Origin: Vulcanisaeta sp. UBA163
Lineage (GTDB): Archaea; Thermoproteota; Thermoprotei; Thermoproteales; Thermocladiaceae
Direction: 5' to 3'
Assembly: GCA_002496475.1 (NCBI GenBank)
Contig: DAJV01000074.1
Location: 2,103 to 9,355 of the forward strand
DNA: 7,253 bases
The notes below the pieces were generated by a model. It made no database searches and was not told where the DNA came from. It saw only the letters and a program-made list of their open reading frames with translations. This document shows positions 1-4,967 of the stretch, one piece after another. The position numbers and the translations under genes were made by a program. Each line of letters begins with the position of its first letter. Within the stretch, counting starts at the first letter, position 1.

Positions 1-115
1 TGAACCGCCCAAAGGGAACCCTCGCCCTCCAGGGCAGGGAGGAGGTCAGATTATATCGCTTGCCATACCTGAACCAAGGTAGATGCCAACCTCATCGACC
101 TTGGCACTGGGATGA
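1..115. other. GC-rich, hairpin-forming 5' flank, unassigned
   Basis: This stretch is clearly richer in G and C than the rest of the window, especially positions 1-50, and it folds well. One hairpin is CCCT(19-22)/AGGG(36-39) plus GCCC(24-27)/GGGC(32-35) with a bulged C23. A longer one spans 64-114. Both + strand frames that enter from the left edge are short: one stops at 80-82 and the other at 120-122, inside the tmk TATA box. Either could be the tail of an upstream protein, but I recognise neither, and no - strand frame has a usable start. It could be the end of a structured RNA, the tail of an upstream gene, or a structured untranslated region. I tried to read it as tRNA or SRP RNA and could not. 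Confidence 0.4.
64..114. repeat. Long imperfect inverted repeat (hairpin) upstream of tmk
   Basis: The arms pair as CAT(64-66)/ATG(112-114), CC(68-69)/GG(109-110), CCAAGGT(74-80)/ACCTTGG(98-104) and GATG(82-85)/CATC(93-96). The terminal loop is 7 nt (86-92). There are A-G mismatches at 67/111 and 81/97 and a 4x4 internal loop (70-73/105-108). It ends just before the tmk TATA box. It could be an RNA element ending here, the end of an upstream transcript, or a DNA dyad. No T-tract follows, so it does not look like an intrinsic terminator. Confidence 0.55.
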
Positions 116-117
116 AA

Positions 118-125
118 TTATATAA
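118..125 (+). promoter_or_regulatory. TATA box for tmk
   Basis: TTATATAA sits with its centre about 36 bp before the ATG at 158. Archaeal transcription normally starts 25-27 bp after the TATA centre, which predicts a start near 148 and a leader of about 10 nt. That supports ATG 158 over the upstream in-frame GTG at 143. A GGTG at 149-152 could act as a weak ribosome-binding site for ATG 158. Confidence 0.6.
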
Positions 126-157
126 GCGATTCTCACACTAATGTGCTTGGTGTGGGT

Positions 158-757
158 ATGTTTGTGGCAGTTGAGGGCATTGATGGTGTTGGTAAATCGA
201 CAATAATCATGAAGTTAAAGGACATGCTGGAGCGAACTGGGTACAGGGTGTATATCACCGCCGAACCCAGTCAGACACCAATTGGCAGATTAATTAGGGA
301 TTGGCTCCTTAAGTCAGGCTCGAAGGTTGCGCACCCATCAGTATTTGCCCTCCTCTTCACAGCTGATAGGGTTCAGCATTACTATGGTGAGGTGAAGCCA
401 ATGCTTGATGATGGTTACTTGGTCATTACTGAGCGGTATATGGAGTCAACACTTGTTTATCAGGGTGCCATGGGTTTACCCATGGACTGGTTAATGGAGC
501 TTCATAAATTCGTACCTAGGCCTGACCTAACTATAATACTTGACGCGCCTACCGAGGTTGTCATAAGTAGGTTAAGGAGTAGGCATGAGCTTGAGGTGTT
601 TGAGACCGATAGGGAATTCCTTAATAGGGCTAGGGAGCTCCTCCTTAGAAGGGCCTCCTTAAATAATTACCCAGTTATTGATGCAGTTAGGAACCCGGAC
701 TCTGTTACTAATGACGTTTATAGATTAATAATTAATGCATTGAGGAGGGTTATTTAA
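158..757 (+). CDS. tmk: Thymidylate kinase (dTMP kinase)
   Basis: This enzyme phosphorylates dTMP to dTDP with ATP in the cytoplasm, the step that commits thymidylate to DNA precursor synthesis. The 199-residue product has the usual family length. Near the N-terminus is the P-loop GIDGVGKST (residues 7-15). Next come a TAEPSQTPIG segment (34-43), where the family carries its conserved EP, and ADR (69-71). ERY (92-94) followed by YQG (101-103) corresponds to the family DRY...YQG dTMP-binding region, with Glu in place of Asp. An ILDAP strand (127-131) precedes an Arg-rich lid. ATG 158 is preferred because family members begin almost directly with the hydrophobic strand before the P-loop, and because the TATA spacing fits. 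GTG 143 and GTG 152 are in-frame alternatives. The gene is followed by moaC after 27 bp, but moaC appears to have its own promoter. Confidence 0.93.
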   Translation: MFVAVEGIDGVGKSTIIMKLKDMLERTGYRVYITAEPSQTPIGRLIRDWLLKSGSKVAHPSVFALLFTADRVQHYYGEVKPMLDDGYLVITERYMESTLVYQGAMGLPMDWLMELHKFVPRPDLTIILDAPTEVVISRLRSRHELEVFETDREFLNRARELLLRRASLNNYPVIDAVRNPDSVTNDVYRLIINALRRVI

Positions 758-760
758 ATA
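751..760 (+). promoter_or_regulatory. TATA box for the tandem moaC gene
   Basis: TATTTAAATA is a 10-bp perfect palindrome centred near 755.5, which predicts a transcript start near 782 and a leaderless or near-leaderless mRNA for ATG 785. The box includes the tmk stop codon TAA (755-757), so the promoter is embedded in the end of the upstream coding sequence. The moaC gene can therefore be transcribed alone or by read-through from tmk. Confidence 0.65.
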
Positions 761-784
761 GGCGTAATGTAGTAATGCCTTGTT

Positions 785-1768
785 ATGACTGTTAGGATGA
801 TTGATATCACGGGCAAGGAGCCTGTTTATAGGGAGGCTATTGCAACGGGCTTCCTAAGGGTTGATGAGGGCACCATGGATGAGTTAATGAAGGTTGGGAT
901 CAGTGGTCTTGGTAATGCTGCGGCCATAGCCAAGGTAACGGCCATTAATGCCACTAAAACTGCCTGGAAACACATACCACTACTTCACCCAGTCCCCATT
1001 ACCTACATTGAGGCTAGAGTGCGTTATGAGAAGGACGGTATTGGAATGGGCGTGCTCGCCCGGACTAGGGCGCAGACGGGTATTGAGATGGATGTATTGT
1101 TCGGCTTGTTCAGCGGCTTGCTCGCTGCGTGGAATACCATTAAGGGATGTAGCAGGACTTGCACACCTGAGTTGGTCACGAACTTCATGGGTAGGCAGGT
1201 ACAGACCTGTGGTTCTAGCCGTGTTGATGGCATGTTTGATATTAGGGTCACTAGTAAGGTAAAGTCCAAGGAAGGTATAAGTCTATCACTAAGTGACTTT
1301 GAGGATAACACTGGTGGTTCGCCCGTGGTCACCATGTTCGATGTAACCACAGAACCAACCTACTATGGCGAAGCCTCGGCCAAGGGTTTTGTAAGGCTTA
1401 GGGAGAGTACCGTGGAGCTTATTAGGCGGGGTAAGGTGGAGAAGGGTGATGTTATAACCATAGCTAAGGCTGCGTCAATAATGGCTACGAAAAAGACTTG
1501 GGAGGTGTTACCCCTCGTGCATCTTAACTACGTAACGTATGCCAATGCTGATGTTAAGGTCATCGAGGACGGTGTCGAGGTCTCCGTCGATACGCGTAAT
1601 GTGTCAAACACGGGTTCTGCCATGGAGGCTGTTTTTGCCGTTGGTGTCGGTTTACTAACTGTTTGGGATATGGTTAAGAAGTATGAAAAAGATGAAAATG
1701 GTCAATACCCATACACTGTAATTAAGGAAATTAGGGTGCTTAAGACACTGAAAACACCAGTAGTCTAG
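785..1768 (+). CDS. moaC: Tandem-duplicated MoaC (cyclic pyranopterin monophosphate synthase)
   Basis: MoaC forms the cyclic phosphate and pyranopterin ring of cPMP, an early step of molybdenum/tungsten cofactor synthesis. This protein has 327 residues, about twice the usual ~150-160, and holds two MoaC domains (about 5-160 and 184-322). The domain starts match each other: MIDITGKEPVYREA at 5 and MFDVTTEPTYYGEA at 184. From remembered E. coli catalytic positions K51, H77, E112, D128 and K131, the first copy has K58, H68, E101, N117 and K120, so the Asp is replaced. The second copy has K236, H246, E281, D295 and K298, all kept, but the usual HP after Pro-Leu-Cys reads HL. The first copy also carries an insert of roughly 30 residues with three cysteines (122, 126, 142). 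MoaC normally works as oligomers with active sites between subunits, so the fusion may be a covalent pseudo-dimer. ATG 797 is a less likely alternative start. Confidence 0.9.
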   Translation: MTVRMIDITGKEPVYREAIATGFLRVDEGTMDELMKVGISGLGNAAAIAKVTAINATKTAWKHIPLLHPVPITYIEARVRYEKDGIGMGVLARTRAQTGIEMDVLFGLFSGLLAAWNTIKGCSRTCTPELVTNFMGRQVQTCGSSRVDGMFDIRVTSKVKSKEGISLSLSDFEDNTGGSPVVTMFDVTTEPTYYGEASAKGFVRLRESTVELIRRGKVEKGDVITIAKAASIMATKKTWEVLPLVHLNYVTYANADVKVIEDGVEVSVDTRNVSNTGSAMEAVFAVGVGLLTVWDMVKKYEKDENGQYPYTVIKEIRVLKTLKTPVV

Positions 1769-2454
1769 GAGTATACCTCCGTTATTATTCTCTCGACTTC
1801 TTCAACATCCTTAACAGTATCAACGGACTTCCAGTAAACATCCCTATAAATAATCCCCCTGATTCTCTTCTCGTTTGCTAATTTGGGAAATGCCGTTACT
1901 TCAATATCACCCTTGTTCGGCAAGTACTTAAATATGTCTTTAGTGAAGGCGTAGATGCCAGCATTGATTAAGTAATCAAGTAGTGGTTTTTCCCTGAATT
2001 CAGTTATAAATCCTTCATGATCTACATGAACAATACCGTAGGGGCTCCTCATGGGAGTTAGGGCTATCGTTGAGATCACATTACCACTTAACTGATCTAT
2101 TAATGGCTTAATTGGGAGATTTGTCACGATATCACCATTAAGAACCACGAATACCTCATCCTCAAGGAACTTCATTGCATTCTTAATGGCGCCACCCGTA
2201 CCCAGGGGTTCCTCCTCAACACTATAGAACAACCTAACACCGAATTTAGAACCATCCCCCATAACCTCAAAGACCTTAGTCCTCAGATAACCAACAGCAA
2301 GGACTATATCCCTAATGCCCTGCTTACTAAGCCACTCGATCTGCCATTGAAGGATTGGTTTACCACCAACATCAATCAATGGTTTTGGCCTGTCTAGTGT
2401 TAATGGTTGAAGTCTCTTACCGAAGCCACCGGCTAGGATCAATGCCCTAACCAT
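1765..2454 (-). CDS. Sugar-1-phosphate nucleotidyltransferase
   Basis: The product (229 residues) belongs to the NTP_transferase family, which joins an NTP to a sugar-1-phosphate to make a nucleotide sugar and pyrophosphate. The signature is textbook: GGFGKRLQPLT (9-19) followed by RPKPL (22-26), the metal-binding NGD (106-108), SPYGIV (137-142), EKP (155-157), NAGIY (164-168) and an SVDT segment (210-213) near the end. It is the short single-domain form with no C-terminal left-handed beta-helix. Similarity fits mannose-1-phosphate guanylyltransferases and glucose-1-phosphate thymidylyl/uridylyltransferases alike, so the base and sugar are not decided. ATG 2454 is preferred to the TTG one codon earlier, since it gives the normal hydrophobic start before the GG loop. 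It converges on moaC with a 4-bp overlap and diverges from ribB. It could supply a nucleotide sugar for glycosylation or for the aminotransferase at 3708, but that link is speculative. Confidence 0.88.
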   Translation of the reverse strand: MVRALILAGGFGKRLQPLTLDRPKPLIDVGGKPILQWQIEWLSKQGIRDIVLAVGYLRTKVFEVMGDGSKFGVRLFYSVEEEPLGTGGAIKNAMKFLEDEVFVVLNGDIVTNLPIKPLIDQLSGNVISTIALTPMRSPYGIVHVDHEGFITEFREKPLLDYLINAGIYAFTKDIFKYLPNKGDIEVTAFPKLANEKRIRGIIYRDVYWKSVDTVKDVEEVERIITEVYS

Positions 2455-2460
2455 CAAGTA

Positions 2461-2507
2461 AAACCCGGGTGGTTTAGTATTAATGTTTTAAGGTTCCATA
2501 AACCCGG
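2461..2507. repeat. Two AAACCCGG direct repeats in the divergent spacer
   Basis: AAACCCGG occurs at 2461-2468 and again at 2500-2507, 39 bp apart, flanking the putative - strand TATA box. The first copy overlaps the 8-bp palindrome ACCCGGGT (2463-2470), which lies at or next to the predicted transcript start of the nucleotidyltransferase gene. They might be protein-binding sites, but chance is possible. Confidence 0.35.
2486..2491 (-). promoter_or_regulatory. Probable TATA box for the nucleotidyltransferase gene
   Basis: Read on the - strand this is TTAAAA, centred near 2488. The expected transcript start is near 2462, giving a leader of about 8 nt before ATG 2454. No ribosome-binding site is evident, consistent with the short leader. 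Confidence 0.45.
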
Positions 2508-2512
2508 ATTTA

Positions 2513-2545
2513 AAGTTAAATTTATTAACTTAAACTTTAAGTTTA
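2513..2545. promoter_or_regulatory. Candidate operator of inverted AACTT elements over the ribB promoter
   Basis: Four AAGTT/AACTT pentamers fill 33 bp: AAGTT 2513-2517, AACTT 2527-2531, AACTT 2533-2537 and AAGTT 2539-2543. They form two dyads. AAGTTAA-5 nt-TTAACTT (2513-2531) straddles the TATA box. The perfect 15-bp dyad TAAACTT-T-AAGTTTA (2531-2545) reaches the first base of the start codon. This is a strong repressor-site geometry. In archaea ribB is known to be controlled by RbkR, a regulator fused to a CTP-dependent riboflavin kinase, which makes it the first candidate. The match to its binding motif is not verified. Confidence 0.6.
2516..2526 (+). promoter_or_regulatory. TATA box for ribB
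   Basis: TTAAATTTATT is centred near 2521, so transcription should begin close to the A of ATG 2545, giving a leaderless mRNA. The box lies between inverted AAGTTAA (2513-2519) and TTAACTT (2525-2531) elements, so a protein bound there would block TBP. Confidence 0.65.
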
Positions 2546-3240
2546 TGAAGCGTATGATCGAGAGCGCACTGGAGTTATTAAGGCAGGGTAAAATAGTGTT
2601 CATTCATGATTCTGACAATAGGGAGAACGAGGTTGATGCAGTGATAAGGGCTGATTATGTGACACCATCAGTAATTACCTGGATGAGAAAGAATGCCGGC
2701 GGCTTAATTTGTTTCGTTACCGAGGACTCTGTGGGTAGGCAATTGGGGCTTAACTTCATGAGTGATGTTCTTCGTAATGTGGGCTTTGACGGACTTATTA
2801 AAAGGCCTGGGTATGGGGATGACCCCGCGTTCTCAATATACGTGAACCATATAAAAACAAAGACAGGGATCAGGGATATTGATAGAGCATTGACTATTAC
2901 GAGACTTGCGGATATTACAAGGATGATTAAGGAGGGTAACAACGCGGAGGCACGGAAGATATTTTATGGCGAGTTCTATGCGCCAGGTCATGTGCCCATA
3001 CTTCTGGGTAGGGTTGGACGTAGGTTCGGCCACACGGAATTATCCTTATTACTATCAAGGATGGCTGGTATATTACCGGCACTTGTTATAGTTGAGATGC
3101 TCAGTGACGATGGTGAGGCATTAAGTAAGGATGCAGTGCTTAGGATAGCCAATGACTTAGGTACGGTGGTCATAAGTGGTGGTGAGATAATAAGGGAGGC
3201 TGAAAGGCGGGGTATTATTAAGGGAACCGTGATAAAGTAG
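2545..3240 (+). CDS. ribB: 3,4-dihydroxy-2-butanone-4-phosphate synthase
   Basis: RibB converts ribulose 5-phosphate to 3,4-dihydroxy-2-butanone 4-phosphate and formate, supplying the four-carbon unit for riboflavin and thus FMN and FAD. The 231-residue product is a full-length stand-alone enzyme with no fused GTP cyclohydrolase II domain, as is usual in archaea. The acidic active-site loop DSDNRENEVD (22-31) corresponds to the DEDRENEGD motif of bacterial enzymes, with Val in place of Gly. Next are MRKNAGGLIC (47-56), FSIYVNHIKTKTG (96-108), APGHV (146-150), GHTE (162-165), and the VEM...DDG segment (183-190) with the conserved Glu184. The start codon follows the TATA box at leaderless spacing, and the promoter carries a clear inverted-repeat operator. 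The other riboflavin genes are not in this window. Confidence 0.95.
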   Translation: MKRMIESALELLRQGKIVFIHDSDNRENEVDAVIRADYVTPSVITWMRKNAGGLICFVTEDSVGRQLGLNFMSDVLRNVGFDGLIKRPGYGDDPAFSIYVNHIKTKTGIRDIDRALTITRLADITRMIKEGNNAEARKIFYGEFYAPGHVPILLGRVGRRFGHTELSLLLSRMAGILPALVIVEMLSDDGEALSKDAVLRIANDLGTVVISGGEIIREAERRGIIKGTVIK

Positions 3241-3434
3241 GTATATAGAGATAAATAAATTACATATAGAGAATAGTACCGTATTTCCTTGCGTATTATT
3301 AACATGACTCATAGCTTGATATTGTTTAACTTCGAGTTGTCATAATTATCGTATTATTTGCTATTAGTAAATAAATAATGTAAGATTTAGCGTATTGTAA
3401 CCGATATATTCGTCCGTTGCATTCTCAAGCGATG
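3241..3434. other. AT-rich spacer with recurring CGTATT words
   Basis: No convincing gene lies between ribB and cren7. The spacer is strongly AT-rich and holds four copies of CGTATT (3280-3285, 3292-3297, 3350-3355, 3391-3396). Two of these extend to CGTATTATT (3292-3300, 3350-3358). There are also two ATAAATAA-type runs (3251-3260, 3368-3379). I see no C/D-box RNA motifs and no T-tract that would mark a clear ribB terminator. It may be an extended regulatory region for cren7. Confidence 0.4.
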
Positions 3435-3444
3435 TTTTTAAATA
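3435..3444 (+). promoter_or_regulatory. TATA box for cren7
   Basis: TTTTTAAATA, centred near 3440, predicts a transcript start near 3466. The upstream in-frame ATG at 3455 would then lie outside the mRNA, leaving ATG 3473 as the start with a leader of only a few nt. Confidence 0.65.
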
Positions 3445-3472
3445 CCCCCAAATAATGAACTTATTGACCAAT

Positions 3473-3664
3473 ATGGTGTCCCTTGAGGATTTGGGGAGGA
3501 AGGAGTATGAGGTTGAGGGTAGGAGGTTGAAGCCGAGTAAGGTTTGGAAGGTGCAGCCTAAGGGTAGGAAGGGCTTCGTAATGGCGTTGTTCAAGACACC
3601 AGACGGAAAAACAGTAAGAAAAGTAATAGCAAAAGTAGACGAACAAGGAAACATAATAACCTAA
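3473..3664 (+). CDS. cren7: Cren7-family chromatin protein
   Basis: Cren7 is a small basic protein of Crenarchaeota that binds the DNA minor groove without strong sequence preference and constrains and bends chromosomal DNA. The 63-residue product is rich in Lys and Arg and carries the Cren7 core: SKVW (22-25), QPKGRKG (28-34), ALFK (38-41), then PDGK and a basic strand. Against Sulfolobus Cren7 (from memory), W26, P30, K31, R33, K34, L40 and F41 are all kept. The DNA-intercalating Leu28 becomes Val27, and Val36 becomes Phe35. ATG 3473 is chosen over ATG 3455 because it falls just after the predicted transcript start and drops six residues (MNLLTN) that would be unusual here. Codon use changes sharply near 3596, from G-ending (AAG, AGG, GAG) to A-ending (AAA, AGA, GAA) codons. 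The gene converges on the aminotransferase with 43 bp between. Confidence 0.88.
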   Translation: MVSLEDLGRKEYEVEGRRLKPSKVWKVQPKGRKGFVMALFKTPDGKTVRKVIAKVDEQGNIIT

Positions 3665-3707
3665 CAAAACAACCAGGCCTTAAAATAATTAAAATTCTAT
3701 CTTTAAT
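3665..3707. terminator. Convergent AT-rich spacer, likely shared termination zone
   Basis: This 43-bp gap separates the cren7 and aminotransferase stop codons. It contains TTAAAATAATTAAAATT and a run of T-rich segments on each strand. Archaeal RNA polymerase tends to stop at T-rich coding-strand tracts without a hairpin, so termination from both sides is plausible. No stable stem is evident. Confidence 0.3.
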
Positions 3708-4928
3708 TTATCTTCTATAGTAATTAAGAACACGTTTTATAGCCCTTGCAGTATCGACGGCATCTTCAGTCGTGTATAACGGTCCAAGTAATATTGTGAC
3801 CACGCGTTCAGCGGCCCACTCAGCATTTGGTAATGGTCCGTAACTCACCTTTTTACCATAGTATGGGCATGACCAGGGGCATCCCTTTCCGTGGCTTGCC
3901 ATGTTCATTATTACTGGTTCCCTATGGAGGGGTATTGGATAAGCTACGGTTGCTGCTTCAATGCCCTCAGCCCTTAGTGCATCGACGATCCTGTCCCTAC
4001 TTACCCTCAGCTTCTCAAGATTAAGAAGTAACTGAAATAGGTGCCAGGCATGCCTTATGTATGGTTTGGGGCGTGGGAACTGAATAAGATCATTCTCCAC
4101 GTCCTGGATTTCCTCCATGAGTACCTTAGCGAAGTTCTCCTTGCGCTTAATTATCTCCTCGATTCTCATTAACTGTGAATAACCAAGCGCTGCTTGGAAC
4201 TCAGTCATCCTATAATTATAACCAAGTAATTCGTAGTAATACTTACCGGTTTCTCCGTGGTTTCTCAATAGCCTCGCCCTCCTTGCTATTTCATCATCAT
4301 TAGTAACCACTGCACCGCCCTCGCCAGTAGTTATTGTTTTCGTTGGATAGAAGCTCAGGGTACCCACATGGCCTATTGAACCAGCCTTTCTTCCCCTATA
4401 GGCAGCGCCTAGGGCCTGGGCCGTATCCTCAATGACATATATACCCCCTTCCTGCGCGATCTTCATGATCTCATTCATCTCAGCTGGATAACCAGCCAGG
4501 TGAACAACAACTATCGCCTTGGTTCTGTCGGTAATGGTCTTCTCAATGGATGCTGGGTCTATGTTGAGGGTTTCTCTATCTATATCCGCGAACACAGGTA
4601 TTGCGTTTGAGTGGAGGATTGTTGTTGCTGAAGCAGCAAACGTGAATGGCGTTGTTATAACCTCGTCACCAGGTCCAACACCCACGGCCTTAAGTGCGAC
4701 GTGTAGGGCTGTTGTTCCATTGGAAACGGTAATTGCATGCCCAGTGCCTAGGTACTTGGTTAATTCCTGTTCAAGGGCCGTGTTCCACTTACCACCTATT
4801 GCGGATAATTGGCCCGACTTAAGGGTGTCAATAACCAGTTTTATATCATCATCAGTTATCCAGGGCTTATAACGAAGTGGGTTAGGCCTAATGGGCTTTC
4901 CACCCTCAATTGCAGGTAACTCCTGCAT
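3708..4928 (-). CDS. DegT/DnrJ/EryC1/StrS-family PLP aminotransferase
   Basis: This family uses PLP to transfer an amino group to keto sugars of nucleotide sugars or to keto cyclitols, for glycan, cofactor or secondary-metabolite synthesis. The 406-residue protein shows the fold-type I landmarks. SNGTTALHVAL (69-79) binds the cofactor phosphate, and TPFTFAAS (93-100) follows. VIEDTAQALGA (165-175) contains Asp168, which pairs with the pyridine nitrogen. LSFYPTK (191-197) carries Lys197, the Schiff-base lysine, followed by GEGG (202-205). RNHG (222-225) and NYRMTEFQAALG (238-249) are also typical. Near the C-terminus an extra segment with GCPWSCPYYG (349-358) holds two cysteines and is longer than the usual loop before the last helices. 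The substrate cannot be called. Catalytic residues are intact, so true enzyme activity is likely. A TATA box just upstream suggests its own leaderless transcript. Confidence 0.9.
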   Translation of the reverse strand: MQELPAIEGGKPIRPNPLRYKPWITDDDIKLVIDTLKSGQLSAIGGKWNTALEQELTKYLGTGHAITVSNGTTALHVALKAVGVGPGDEVITTPFTFAASATTILHSNAIPVFADIDRETLNIDPASIEKTITDRTKAIVVVHLAGYPAEMNEIMKIAQEGGIYVIEDTAQALGAAYRGRKAGSIGHVGTLSFYPTKTITTGEGGAVVTNDDEIARRARLLRNHGETGKYYYELLGYNYRMTEFQAALGYSQLMRIEEIIKRKENFAKVLMEEIQDVENDLIQFPRPKPYIRHAWHLFQLLLNLEKLRVSRDRIVDALRAEGIEAATVAYPIPLHREPVIMNMASHGKGCPWSCPYYGKKVSYGPLPNAEWAAERVVTILLGPLYTTEDAVDTARAIKRVLNYYRR

Positions 4929-4951
4929 TCAGCCATTAACTGGTAGTTAGG

Positions 4952-4959
4952 TTAATTAA
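4952..4959 (-). promoter_or_regulatory. TATA box for the aminotransferase gene
   Basis: The palindromic TTAATTAA is centred near 4955.5, about 27 bp before the ATG at 4928, so a leaderless transcript is predicted. It lies in the 39-bp gap after the cysteine-cluster gene. The aminotransferase therefore probably has its own promoter, although read-through from the upstream - strand pair is possible. Confidence 0.55.
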
Positions 4960-4967
4960 GTATTTAC

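Noticed and set aside
1..50. Resemblance of TGAACC...GGAGGTCA to SRP RNA helix segments.
   Set aside because: The diagnostic helix 8 motif (GGAAGG...AGCAG type) is missing and the match is too short.
1..70. A possible - strand tRNA-Gly (GCC): CCTCC-7 nt-GGAGG looks like an anticodon arm, and the left edge ends in GGTTCA like a T-loop.
   Set aside because: The base after the putative anticodon is a pyrimidine, no D-arm or acceptor stem can be built from the flanking bases, and the spacing to the T-loop-like sequence is wrong unless an intron is assumed.
1..122. Two + strand reading frames entering from the left edge, ending at 80-82 and 120-122.
   Set aside because: Only 26 and 39 codons are visible, neither resembles a known protein tail, and one runs into the tmk TATA box. 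They are mentioned only as alternatives for the unassigned flank.
1024..1350. Open frames overlapping moaC on both strands.
   Set aside because: They lie wholly within a well-supported MoaC coding sequence, and their translations have no recognisable motifs.
2655..3305. Three - strand open frames antisense to ribB.
   Set aside because: They are shadows of ribB codons with no promoter, ribosome-binding site or recognisable domain.
3455..3472. A longer cren7 start at ATG 3455.
   Set aside because: It lies upstream of the transcript start predicted from the TATA box at 3435-3444, and the extra six residues have no counterpart in the family.
3364..3667. Two - strand open frames antisense to cren7.
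   Set aside because: The + strand Cren7 match is clear and well placed after a TATA box, and the antisense products show no family features.
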